Part shown: piece after piece, positions 1 through 6,573 of the stretch
Numbering within the stretch: position 1 is the stretch's first letter
Layout of the letters: each line of letters begins with the position of its first letter
IMG/VR virus record: IMGVR_UViG_3300044712_001468
Location: 1-35,896 of that record
Length of the DNA: 35,896 nucleotides
DNA from: a virus
Reading direction: 5' to 3' (one strand)
Translations under genes and position numbers: made by a program
The notes under the pieces: model-generated
What the model saw: only the letters and a program-made list of their open reading frames with translations
What the model was told of the DNA's origin: nothing
Database searches by the model: none

Positions 1-127
1 AACTGGGCAGTGGGCCAGGCCAACCGGCGCGGCTGGAGCGAGGGCTATATGAGCCTGCTCGTGTCGATGGGCTGCGGGATGACGCTCTTCGGGGCGGCAT
101 TCATCAGCCTGCCGGCAGCGGGAATCG
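1..127. repeat. 127-bp terminal direct repeat (circular genome closure)
   Basis: Bases 1-127 are identical to 35770-35896. The repeat lies inside one open reading frame that continues in frame across the junction. This is what an assembler leaves when a circular or circularly permuted molecule is closed at a k-mer of 127. A true fixed terminal repeat would be unlikely to sit mid-gene. Real unit length is therefore 35,769 bp. Confidence 0.93.
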
Positions 128-294
128 CGCTGATGTGCTTCATGGCCAGCGGGCTGCCGATGATCGCGGGCGATATTGCGCGCTACATCCGCACGCGGGA
201 TGCAGAGAAGCGCAGTATCGTGGACGCAGTGAAGCGGACGTTGGGGGAGCCGGCCAGGGAGGATCATGGCGACAACCCCAAGAGAGTGGCCTAA
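1..294 (+). CDS. small membrane protein, 3' part (begins at 35689)
   Basis: C-terminal part of the 124-aa membrane protein that starts at 35689 across the circular junction. Two adjacent hydrophobic stretches (SLLVSMGCGMTLFGAAF and PAAGIALMCFMASGLPMI) are followed by a charged tail (RTRDAEKRS) that is probably cytoplasmic. The end overlaps the next gene by 29 bases. No family recognised. Its place among several other tiny membrane proteins in the early operon would fit superinfection or membrane-associated host-takeover roles, but nothing in the sequence proves this. Confidence 0.7.
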   Translation, partial: NWAVGQANRRGWSEGYMSLLVSMGCGMTLFGAAFISLPAAGIALMCFMASGLPMIAGDIARYIRTRDAEKRSIVDAVKRTLGEPAREDHGDNPKRVA

Positions 295-481
295 CCAGGC
301 GAAGGACGCGCGCGACCGGGCGGCGGAGGCGGCCAACAACGGCCTGTACTGGTTGGTGCCGATGCTCGACCAGCAGCCCATGACCGAAGCCGAACGGATC
401 CGCAGGATTGGAATAGCAATCAGCGACTTCCACACGATTGCCAGGCTGCTGGAATCGGTGGGGGCGCAGACGAGACCTTAG
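266..481 (+). CDS. hypothetical protein, 71 aa
   Basis: Small soluble protein of 71 residues, mostly helical in appearance (KDARDRAAEAANNGLYWL, then TEAERIRRIGIAISDFHTIARLLE). It overlaps the end of the membrane-protein gene by 29 bases, and GGAGG (258-262) sits three bases before its ATG. Followed after 14 bases by the next gene, so it belongs to the same early operon. No family recognised and no catalytic motif visible. Confidence 0.6.
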   Translation: MATTPREWPNQAKDARDRAAEAANNGLYWLVPMLDQQPMTEAERIRRIGIAISDFHTIARLLESVGAQTRP

Positions 482-495
482 AAACGGAGGATAGC

Positions 496-1209
496 ATGAG
501 TGAAGATGATTTATCGCACTATGAGATCGATCCGGAATTGTCGGACGATGAGCTTAAAAATATATTGGCATTCGATGCCTACCTGAACGCGGAATCGCTC
601 CGGGTAACGGAGGAGCAACGCATTCAACAGGCCGAAGCGGATGCGCGCAATGCGGAGTTTGATCGCCAGGTCAGCAAGTTTTGGCAGCGGATGCGTGAGG
701 CTGCTCAAGCGCTGCTTCCGGAAGCGCTGCGCCCGTTCGTGGTGGCCAGCCCGGTGGATGAAGAATATGATCCTATGCCCGCGATAGGTTGGGTGTTGAT
801 TGATGCGCCCTGCTGCGCCCCGGTTCACCTCTACATGCAGATGATGGACGGGCAGATTTCGCCGGCCCAGTTTCCGCTCTGGCTGCCAAAGGTGCGCACC
901 CCGAATTGTCCCGATGAAGACGGCGGTACGACGGTGCGCTATGTGTTCACCAGTTACGCCGATTACCATCCCCATTACCCGATGAGCGATCTCGGCACGG
1001 TGATGGTTGAAGCGCGGCGATTGTACAACGAGTACGTGAGCGCGCAGATTGAATGGTCCTGGAAGGCCAACGTAGCGCAGGCTGAGCCCGAAGAGGAGCG
1101 CGATATCCAAAGTCGGCCCACCAGGCCAGAGGAAAAACTGCGCGCGGCGCTGGTAGAACTGGTCGACGATGTGATCGATGCGGCTTTGGTATACAGGGAG
1201 CGACTATGA
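496..1209 (+). CDS. hypothetical acidic protein, 237 aa
   Basis: Preceded by GGAGGATAGC directly before the ATG, the same 13-base start context seen at the parB and PRTRC_C-like genes. The N-terminal 75 residues are acidic and strongly helical, likely coiled coil (EEQRIQQAEADARNAEFDRQ). The middle is globular with aromatic and Pro-rich stretches (CCAPVHLYMQMMDG, SYADYHPHYPMSDLG). The C-terminus is again charged and helical. No known domain recognised. Its stop overlaps the next start (ATGA), so the pair is translationally coupled. Early operon context suggests a takeover or regulatory role, but function is unknown. Confidence 0.65.
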   Translation: MSEDDLSHYEIDPELSDDELKNILAFDAYLNAESLRVTEEQRIQQAEADARNAEFDRQVSKFWQRMREAAQALLPEALRPFVVASPVDEEYDPMPAIGWVLIDAPCCAPVHLYMQMMDGQISPAQFPLWLPKVRTPNCPDEDGGTTVRYVFTSYADYHPHYPMSDLGTVMVEARRLYNEYVSAQIEWSWKANVAQAEPEEERDIQSRPTRPEEKLRAALVELVDDVIDAALVYRERL

Positions 1210-1451
1210 GCCCGATGACGTTGAACCAGAACGATCACCACCGGCAGGCCAGCGCGGCGGCGATCCGGGGCGAGAAGGCCAGCGGGCCGGCGAAGTATCA
1301 ATTTCCGGTGATGCGGGATGTACGCCTGGTGCGGGATGGTCCATCGGGTTCCTGGCAGGTGTACATCGGCAAGGGGCATCCGCTGCCGGCGTCGCCGGTG
1401 GAGGTGGCGCTGTGGGTGGAGTTGCAAAAGGCGAAGGGTCAGCCGGTTTGA
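1206..1451 (+). CDS. hypothetical protein, 81 aa
   Basis: Starts in an ATGA overlap with the preceding 237-aa gene. The first 35 residues are polar and probably disordered. The remainder looks like a small beta-rich domain (MRDVRLVRDGPSGSWQVYIG) followed by a short helix (PVEVALWVELQKAKG). No homologue recognised. Coupled translation implies expression with its upstream neighbour. Confidence 0.55.
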   Translation: MSPMTLNQNDHHRQASAAAIRGEKASGPAKYQFPVMRDVRLVRDGPSGSWQVYIGKGHPLPASPVEVALWVELQKAKGQPV

Positions 1452-1488
1452 TCCGGGCACAATCTTGTAAGAAACAATTGGAGGAATG

Positions 1489-1899
1489 ATGGAAGGTAAA
1501 ACTGTATCGTACCAGGTTGACAATCCGGCCCAGGATGAGGGGGGGCAGTGGGTTATTTTGGAGTTGTTCGGCCACAAGGTGATTGCGGGTTACATGCGCC
1601 GGGATGAGACGCTGGGCACGCCCCTGCTGCGCCTGGATGTGCCCGAGACGCCGACCCAGGCGGCGTTTACCCGGCATTACAACCCGACCGCGATCTACTC
1701 GATCAGTTACGTGTCCGAAGACGTGGCGCGCCGGGTGGCCAACAGCCTGGCGGCATCGCCGATCACGGTCTACGCGCCCGATCTGTTGGACCTGGAGCGC
1801 TTGCGGGCGCGCAATCGGGATTTGACTCGCCGGCTGGAGTTGGCGAGCGGGGAAAAAGAAGAGATCGTTTATACCGACGAAGATCCCACCGAGGAGTAG
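1489..1899 (+). CDS. conserved phage-type protein, 136 aa
   Basis: Two ATGs are adjacent (1486 and 1489). The GGAGG at 1480-1484 gives a sensible spacer only to the second, so 1489 is chosen. The core (WVILELFGHKVIAGYM ... LLRLDVP ... FTRHYNPTAIYSISYVSEDVA) matches my recollection of a small family common in phages of high-GC hosts, with an ELFGH..xAG motif and an FT..xxPxAIYSI motif. Its function is not known, although some members are loosely annotated as acetyltransferases. The C-terminal 30 residues form a charged helix followed by an acidic tail. Sits in the early operon. Confidence 0.6.
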   Translation: MEGKTVSYQVDNPAQDEGGQWVILELFGHKVIAGYMRRDETLGTPLLRLDVPETPTQAAFTRHYNPTAIYSISYVSEDVARRVANSLAASPITVYAPDLLDLERLRARNRDLTRRLELASGEKEEIVYTDEDPTEE

Positions 1900-1906
1900 T
1901 AGAGGC

Positions 1907-2110
1907 ATGTCCAGGATCAAACGGCTTTATATCAGGCTGCGGGCGTTTTGGCACAAACTCGGTACGACGTTGACCGACGTGCTGCTGTGTACGATCCTGT
2001 GCCTGATGATTCTGGGCATCATGCTCTACCTATTTTACGATGATCGCTATCCGGTCATTTTCTGGGTAGCGATTGGGGTACTTATTTGGGCAATTTTCGA
2101 GGATGAATAA
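1907..2110 (+). CDS. small two-helix membrane protein, 67 aa
   Basis: AGAGG lies just before the ATG. A basic N-terminus (RIKRLYIRLRAF) is followed by two hydrophobic helices, roughly residues 23-43 (VLLCTILCLMILGIMLYLF) and 48-63 (YPVIFWVAIGVLIWAIF), with a short DDR turn between, so an inner-membrane hairpin is predicted. Last gene of the early operon; a 337-bp non-coding stretch follows. Function unknown. It could be a superinfection-exclusion or holin-like peptide, but nothing specific supports either. Confidence 0.6.
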   Translation: MSRIKRLYIRLRAFWHKLGTTLTDVLLCTILCLMILGIMLYLFYDDRYPVIFWVAIGVLIWAIFEDE

Positions 2111-2187
2111 TCCTCCGGGCGATGGAATATCAACGGCAGGCCGGTGCGTGTTTTCCCCTCCTCCTTTTCGCGCAGCGGCACCGTAAC

Positions 2188-2216
2188 GGGTGGTTCGAGG
2201 CCCCTGTGCCCGACAA
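2188..2216 (+). other. candidate attP core resembling the 3' end of a tRNA (Pro-like)
   Basis: The segment contains GGTGGTTCGAGG followed by CCCCTGTGCCCGACA. This resembles a tRNA T-loop (TTCGA), the 3' T-stem strand and a 7-base acceptor strand (GTGCCCG plus A), as in tRNA-Pro genes. No full tRNA folds here, since the D and anticodon arms are missing and the T-stem has a mismatch. Tyrosine integrases commonly use tRNA 3' ends as attB, and the integrase starts about 230 bp downstream. Inferred only. Confidence 0.3.
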
Positions 2217-2340
2217 TGAGGGCTCGACGTGAAAAAAGCTTGGCTTCCAGGAGTAAAAATTCTGGCGACTTCGGGGACGCTGGCACGTTAGAAATAGGCG
2301 TGCAAGGAGCAAGGTTCCCTCATTCTTTTTTATGTTTCCA

Positions 2341-2402
2341 GATCCGGCAGCCGTCTTGGCCGACCGTTGAGGGTGCAAATTGATTGCACCGGCTGCCGGG
2401 TC
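2341..2402. promoter_or_regulatory. compound inverted repeat ahead of the integrase
   Basis: Outer arms of 12 bases (2341-2352 and 2391-2402) pair with a single G-U. Nested against the 3' arm is a perfect 7-bp hairpin, GGTGCAA (2372-2378) and TTGCACC (2384-2390), with loop ATTGA. There is no U-tract after it, so a classical terminator is unlikely. An RNA leader controlling int, a protein-binding arm site of attP, or a small structured RNA are the alternatives. Confidence 0.5.
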
Positions 2403-2447
2403 TATCCATGTTTTCATTGATGCAACTGTGATAGGAATTTCCGAATC

Positions 2448-3584
2448 ATGACCGACGTTGCCATTACTCTCCCCGCGACCCTGGTTTTAAAAGATGACTG
2501 GCGTCAGGCCATCGAGTTGTTTTTGGCCAGCCGTAACACGCCGGCCACGCGGCGATCTTACGCGGCGGCGCTCCAGGACCTGCTCACAACAGCCAACCGG
2601 TTGCCGTGGGAGGTTACCCGGACCGACGTGATGCGCTGGACGCTGGGCCTGAAGGGGCGTGGGTTGGCCGCGGCTACGATTTCCAACCGTCTGGCGGCGG
2701 TTTCATCGTTTTACCGGTTTTGCATGGAGGAGTACCTGATTCCGGGTGGGGATGGCCGCGACGTGCCGATCCATGCGAATAACCCGGCAGCGGGCAAGAG
2801 TTTGCGGCCACGGGTGGAAATGTACGGCAAAGCGGCCTGGCTGAGCCCGGACGAGGCGAAGGCTTTGCTTCACGCGATCATTCCCCCAAACTCTGATCAG
2901 GCTACGCCCCTGGCCAGGCGTAATTTTGCGCTGGTGTTGGGCTATATGCTGCTGGCCAGGCGCAATTCGGAATGGAGAGTGGCCAGGTGGGGAGACTTCG
3001 AAAATCGGGCCGGGCGGGTGGAATATCGCTGGGCCGGGAAGGGCAAGCGCGATCAGCGGATCGCGGTGCCGGTGCCTGTTTGGAACGCGGTGGTCGAATA
3101 TCTGATTGAGGCAAGCCGGCTGGATGGGATCCGGCCTGAGGATTATATTTTTGCGCCATGCAAGGAAAAAATGACCATGCCGGGCGGGCTGGTGATGGAT
3201 AACGATCGGGCGATCAGCGCGCATGAGGTTGGACGCATCCTCAAGCGCTATTGCGAGATGGCCGGGTTGAATGCTGACCAGCTCCACGTGCATAGTCTGC
3301 GCCACACCGGGGCCATGCTGCGGCGCGAAGTGGGAGCCTCGCCGGAGGAGATCATGGCGTTTTTGGGTCATGCCAATTTGGGCATTACCGGGATTTATCT
3401 GCACGCACTGGAGGGAAAAAAGGATCAAAACTGGAGTTCCGTAGCGGATTTGTTAGGCATTTCGAACATTAAAAACGTTATACAAGACGCCCAAAACGGG
3501 GCGAAAAATGGCCGTTTATCGTCTGATAACAGTTGTTATCGGACGATGGGCGGGAAATCGCAAAATTCAGAGGGCAAAAAGTGA
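2448..3584 (+). CDS. int: tyrosine-family site-specific integrase
   Basis: 378-aa tyrosine recombinase that would integrate and, with a directionality factor, excise the prophage. Residues about 15-100 form the SAM-like core-binding domain (FLASRNTPATRRSYAAAL). The catalytic domain from about 130 has the full active-site set: Arg172 in ARRNSEW, Lys198 in GKGKRDQR, His282 and Arg285 in HSLRH, His308 in LGHANLG and nucleophile Tyr317 in GIYLH. It has about 50 residues beyond the catalytic Tyr, a Lys/Asn/Ser-rich tail that is longer than usual. Its stop overlaps the next start (TGATG), so expression is coupled to the replication genes. The adjacent upstream gap would hold attP. A second, serine-type recombinase is encoded at 28124. 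Confidence 0.93.
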   Translation: MTDVAITLPATLVLKDDWRQAIELFLASRNTPATRRSYAAALQDLLTTANRLPWEVTRTDVMRWTLGLKGRGLAAATISNRLAAVSSFYRFCMEEYLIPGGDGRDVPIHANNPAAGKSLRPRVEMYGKAAWLSPDEAKALLHAIIPPNSDQATPLARRNFALVLGYMLLARRNSEWRVARWGDFENRAGRVEYRWAGKGKRDQRIAVPVPVWNAVVEYLIEASRLDGIRPEDYIFAPCKEKMTMPGGLVMDNDRAISAHEVGRILKRYCEMAGLNADQLHVHSLRHTGAMLRREVGASPEEIMAFLGHANLGITGIYLHALEGKKDQNWSSVADLLGISNIKNVIQDAQNGAKNGRLSSDNSCYRTMGGKSQNSEGKK

Positions 3585-3814
3585 TGCAAAATTGCCGTCG
3601 TTACTATGATCTGAGAGAGCACTGGGTTCACGCCGGGGTAACGGCCCGACAAAATGGGATAGAGCCTGAACGAACTCCAGAATGGAACGAGGCATTAAAT
3701 CGCTTGCGGGCACACGCTGAAATCTGCGAACAGTGCATCGCGGCCTTGTTTTCTGCTTTTCCTGAAACCGAGGGAAAGACAATTTTTATCCTGAGCGTGA
3801 TGGAGAATTCATGA
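3584..3814 (+). CDS. small Cys/His-containing hypothetical protein, 76 aa
   Basis: The frame is open from 3533, but the ATG at 3584, overlapping the integrase stop as TGATG, is the likely start. The product carries an HAEICEQC motif near residues 44-51 that could contribute to a metal site, plus a Cys at position 4. The rest is charged and helical (TPEWNEALNRLRAHAEI). It ends in an ATGA overlap with the replication initiator, so the three genes are co-translated. No family recognised. Possible roles are excisionase or a replication accessory factor, neither shown by the sequence. Confidence 0.6.
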   Translation: MQNCRRYYDLREHWVHAGVTARQNGIEPERTPEWNEALNRLRAHAEICEQCIAALFSAFPETEGKTIFILSVMENS

Positions 3815-4734
3815 TCCAACTCACTGCAACCATGATCCGGACGCTGAAGGGCTGTCCGATTTCCGTGGTAATCGCGCTGATGGTCAACCGTGCCCCGGCC
3901 ACTGCCCAATGGCTGGAGCGCACCACCGGCTATAGCGATAAAGTCGTATTGTCGGCCCTCCAGTTTTTACAGGAGAACCAGTTCATCACCCGCAACGGGC
4001 GCTATACCTGGCAGTTGGCTGATGGTGTCGAGCAGCTTCCCCTGGGGGCGGCCTTGCTCGAAGAGCCCAAGCAGACCGGGACCCGGAATTTCTCCGAGTC
4101 GGAGATTCTCCGACTCGGAGAAATTCCGGGTCCTCTAGCTAGATCTAGATCTAGTATTCTAGATCCTAAACTAGAAAAGAATCTAGATCTAGATTCTAGT
4201 GATGACCCGGAGAAATTCCGGGTCGAGGAGAATTTAGCGGAATGCGACCGGCAAAAAATCCGCGAACCGGCGAAGACGAGGATTTCGAACCTGCCGCATG
4301 TTTCAGCGGAATATATTCGGTACATCTGTAAAACGAGCAACGGCAATGGTTTGGCGATCACGCGGATGGATAGAGGGGATAGGGGGCCTGGGTATATCGC
4401 TCCCAAGAAACCGATTCCCGTGCCGGTCGACGATCAGCCAGAGGAAACGTCTGATCCCGTGCCGGTCGACGATCAGGCTGCATCGTGGTGGATTGACATG
4501 ACTGAAAAACTGCGCGAACTTTTGCCAAGCAAAGCTGTTTTTTTGAGCTGGGTACAACGGGACGCGCCGGCGCGCAGGATTGGAGATGCGCTGGTGGTGC
4601 TGGCCAGCAACGAGATGACCGGTAAAACGATCATCGAGCACCTATCTCAAGCCGTGCTGAATGACCTGGTCCAGGCGATCAGCGGCGGGGCTGTAAACCG
4701 AATTTATTTTGTAACTCATTTCGAAGGAGGATAG
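3811..4734 (+). CDS. putative replication initiator (winged-helix N-terminus, DnaA-domain-I-like C-terminus)
   Basis: 307 aa. Residues 1-70 look like a winged-helix DNA-binding domain: TTGYSDKVVLSALQFLQENQFITRNG reads as a recognition helix plus wing, as in phage O- and DnaD-type initiators. Residues 90-225 are a polar, low-complexity linker whose DNA contains an origin-like palindrome and CTAG repeats (4079-4224) and a tandem PVPVDDQ repeat. Residues 226-302 (WWIDMTEKLRELLPSKAVFLSW, then DALVVLASNEM and a final RIYFV strand) follow the order and spacing of DnaA domain I, which binds helicase and other replication proteins. It presumably melts the internal origin and recruits host helicase, as lambda O does with P. 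No helicase or loader gene is visible nearby, so the DnaA-like tail may fill that role. Confidence 0.6.
   Translation: MIQLTATMIRTLKGCPISVVIALMVNRAPATAQWLERTTGYSDKVVLSALQFLQENQFITRNGRYTWQLADGVEQLPLGAALLEEPKQTGTRNFSESEILRLGEIPGPLARSRSSILDPKLEKNLDLDSSDDPEKFRVEENLAECDRQKIREPAKTRISNLPHVSAEYIRYICKTSNGNGLAITRMDRGDRGPGYIAPKKPIPVPVDDQPEETSDPVPVDDQAASWWIDMTEKLRELLPSKAVFLSWVQRDAPARRIGDALVVLASNEMTGKTIIEHLSQAVLNDLVQAISGGAVNRIYFVTHFEGG
4079..4224. other. candidate phage replication origin inside the initiator gene
   Basis: A perfect inverted repeat with 27-base arms (4079-4105 and 4107-4133) and a one-base centre contains two opposed copies of a 17-bp element (4080-4096 and 4116-4132). A third, direct copy follows at 4208-4224. 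Between them, about 70 bp is packed with nine CTAG tetranucleotides, including two direct copies of ATCTAGATCTAG (4143-4154 and 4181-4192), each followed closely by TTCTAG. This AT-rich, iteron-like block inside the initiator's linker codons parallels lambda ori within gene O. Origin function is inferred. Confidence 0.6.
4417..4476 (+). repeat. 21-bp direct repeat in the initiator gene
   Basis: Two identical 21-base copies (4417-4437 and 4456-4476) start 39 bases apart and encode the repeated peptide PVPVDDQ. They lie between the candidate origin and the DnaA-like domain. This may be a simple linker duplication or a further protein-binding repeat. Confidence 0.7.
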
Positions 4735-4735
4735 C

Positions 4736-6139
4736 ATGACCATCACAAAAACAACTGCTCCAGATGTGATGTGGTTTGATCCGGATATGATCAAACCCAA
4801 CCCCTACCAACCCAGGGAAGCCGAAGATCCTGCGCACATCTGCAAAATTGCCGAGTCAATTTTTCAAGACGGCCTTTTGCAAATTCCGGTTGGGCGCACG
4901 GTGGGCGGTTATGTTGAGCTGGCTTTTGGTCACACGCGCTGGCGGGCGGTTCAACTGCTCAACAATATCGCTTTGCTGGGCCTGTACAACGGGTATGATC
5001 TGACCGGCTTTCCGGTGCTGGCCAATTTTGTGGCGGATCGGGTTTCGAACCAACTGGCCGAAGGTGCCCTCCAGCACTGGAAGTCTTTCCCGGTCATCAT
5101 CCGCAATTTGAGCAACGAAGAGATGTTCAGGCTGGCCATCAGCGAGAATGTATCTCGCAAAGACCTCACGCCACTTGAAGAGGCGCGCAGCATGAGGCGC
5201 TACCAGGACGATTTCGGGAAGACGTCCGTTGATATCGGGCGCCTGTTCGGCCTGAGCGATTCGGCGGTGAGAAATAAGATGCGGCTGTTGAAACTTCCGG
5301 AAGCAGTACAGAACGCCTTGCGGAATCGCGATTTGACCGAGGGCCAGGCGCGCGCGTTGGTGCCGATGTACGATCTTCCGGATGATGTGATCGCCGCGGC
5401 GGAAAACAGCGATGCGCTGAAGCCGTCTGATATTTTAGAGGTGGCGCTTTCTGGTGTGGCGCCGGCCCAGATCGGGATATTGGTGGCGAAGTTTATCAAG
5501 CGGATCGAGGGTGAGAAGGTGTCCGTGGGGCAATACAGCATTGATAGCTTTATTCCCCAGGACCCGGAAGAAACGGACGCGGACCGGGAAATAGAAGCGG
5601 CGATAGAAGCCATTCCCCAGGTTGCCCCGATTGCCTCACCGATTCCTGCCCCAATTCCTGCCCCAAAGCCAACCCCGGTGCCGGTTATGGCGCCAACCGT
5701 TTCTATGGAAACGGTTGGGAAAAAGTCGGAGCCGGAACGTGAGCGGGAATCGGCGCAGCAGCAGATTGACAAAGCGATCCAGCATATTGAAAAAGAGATT
5801 CAGAAACGCCAGCCGCAACCGCAACCAGAAAAGCTGCCCGATGTGGTAATTCCAGCCCCCGAGCCGGTTATCGAAAAGCCGGCAGAGGCAATAATCAGCC
5901 CGGCGGTTGATCCGGTGAAACCAACCGTTTCTATGGAAACGGCATGGGACGCGGCGACGATTACCCTGACGTTGACCTATTGGCCGGAGGACGGCAACGA
6001 GCTGGGCCGCCCGGTAATGGTTGGCGCCCGGATCAACCAGGGAATGCCGAAAATGGTGATGATGCGGGAATCGCAAATCGAATTACCCGAACAATTGCGC
6101 AATCTCACGAGCATTTTGAAAAACGAATTTGGAGGATAG
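4736..6139 (+). CDS. parB: ParB-family protein of the PRTRC cassette
   Basis: 467 aa. The N-terminal ParB/Spo0J nuclease-like domain has the CTP-binding boxes GHTRWRA (residues 65-71) and ENVSRKDLTPLEEA (137-150). A helix-turn-helix follows at about 163-187 (TSVDIGRLFGLSDSAVRNKM). Residues about 280-400 are Pro/Glu-rich and disordered, with PTVSMET occurring twice. Residues about 400-467 form a small beta-rich domain (AATITLTLTYWPEDG) not typical of chromosomal ParB. Translation starts after GGAGGATAGC. No ParA gene is near. The downstream Ubl, E2-like, JAMM and E1-like genes identify it as the ParB of a ParB-related, ThiF-related cassette. Two parS-like palindromes lie inside this gene. It may bind DNA near the origin for replication, segregation or transcription control; its true role is unknown. 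Confidence 0.85.
   Translation: MTITKTTAPDVMWFDPDMIKPNPYQPREAEDPAHICKIAESIFQDGLLQIPVGRTVGGYVELAFGHTRWRAVQLLNNIALLGLYNGYDLTGFPVLANFVADRVSNQLAEGALQHWKSFPVIIRNLSNEEMFRLAISENVSRKDLTPLEEARSMRRYQDDFGKTSVDIGRLFGLSDSAVRNKMRLLKLPEAVQNALRNRDLTEGQARALVPMYDLPDDVIAAAENSDALKPSDILEVALSGVAPAQIGILVAKFIKRIEGEKVSVGQYSIDSFIPQDPEETDADREIEAAIEAIPQVAPIASPIPAPIPAPKPTPVPVMAPTVSMETVGKKSEPERERESAQQQIDKAIQHIEKEIQKRQPQPQPEKLPDVVIPAPEPVIEKPAEAIISPAVDPVKPTVSMETAWDAATITLTLTYWPEDGNELGRPVMVGARINQGMPKMVMMRESQIELPEQLRNLTSILKNEFGG
5693..5718. promoter_or_regulatory. parS-like palindrome 1 inside parB
   Basis: Perfect 11-bp arms around TATG: CCAACCGTTTC, then GAAACGGTTGG. The core GTTTC-N4-GAAAC matches the arms and spacing of the bacterial parS consensus TGTTTCACGTGAAACA. 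It encodes the first PTVSMET of the ParB linker. Binding is inferred. Confidence 0.55.
5925..5942. promoter_or_regulatory. parS-like palindrome 2 inside parB
   Basis: CCGTTTC-TATG-GAAACGG with perfect 7-bp arms. It lies in a 22-base stretch (5921-5942) identical to 5693-5714 and encodes the second PTVSMET. By eye no other GTTTC-N4-GAAAC site was found in the window. Confidence 0.55.
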
Positions 6140-6140
6140 C

Positions 6141-6572
6141 ATGATCTACAATGTGGTTATTGAAGGCCAAACGATTCCCGTGCCCGAGGAAGTTGGAACG
6201 AACGATGAAGCCGTGAAACGGGCCCTGACCCCATTTTTCCCCGAGGCGGCCAACGCCCTGATTACCCGGATCGATAACAAGCAGGGTACCACCACGATCA
6301 ACGTGGTCAAGCGGGCCGGGAGTAAGGGCACTGGCCTGGCTGCGTTGATTGCCTGCGAGGGCGGGAAGAACCCGGCGATCGCGCTATATGAAAAGATTGA
6401 GACGATGGAACAAGCGGGATACCTGGATTATCTCCAGGCTTTGGCGATGGATGAGCAAATCAACCAGTCTCTGGCCGATGGCGAAGAGCAGGCCCAGGCG
6501 GTGAAATTTGCCGCCAAACGGTTGGCGCTGTCTACCGCGCGGCCTGCCCCGCTGGTTATCCAGGGTTTCTGA
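6141..6572 (+). CDS. PRTRC protein C-like ubiquitin-like (beta-grasp) protein with C-terminal extension
   Basis: 143 aa starting at the ATG after GGAGGATAGC; the in-frame TTG at 6129 lies before that ribosome site and is rejected. Residues 2-63 match the layout of PRTRC system protein C: a short strand pair (YNVVIEGQTIPVP), a helix (DEAVKRALTPFFPEAANALITR), a strand (TTINVVKRA), then the family's terminal GTKG-like motif, here AGSKG at 59-63. Family members, as I recall them, end near this point at about 70 residues and have been proposed to be ubiquitin-like. Here a helical tail of about 80 residues follows (ALYEKIETMEQAGYLDYLQA), so Gly63 or Gly65 could become the active C-terminus after cleavage by the JAMM protein encoded at 8155. 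Coupled to the next gene. Confidence 0.7.
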   Translation: MIYNVVIEGQTIPVPEEVGTNDEAVKRALTPFFPEAANALITRIDNKQGTTTINVVKRAGSKGTGLAALIACEGGKNPAIALYEKIETMEQAGYLDYLQALAMDEQINQSLADGEEQAQAVKFAAKRLALSTARPAPLVIQGF

Positions 6573-6573
6573 A

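Larger units (their letters stand above)
2111..2447. other. 337-bp intergenic region upstream of integrase
   Basis: No convincing gene. The open frames here have poor start contexts and run through structured DNA. The region holds a tRNA T-arm-like segment (2188-2216), a compound inverted repeat (2341-2402) and moderately AT-rich sequence just before the integrase. Position and content fit an attP region plus integrase regulatory sequence. Confidence 0.55.

Noticed and set aside
2188-2216. Complete tRNA gene
   Set aside because: Only T-arm/acceptor-like sequence is present; no D or anticodon arm folds upstream. No tRNA or rRNA gene was recognised in the window.
2144-2383. 79-codon plus frame and overlapping minus frames in the 2111-2447 gap
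   Set aside because: No ribosome site and low-complexity product; the minus frame contains the GLEPP-type string expected from reading antisense to a tRNA-like T-arm.
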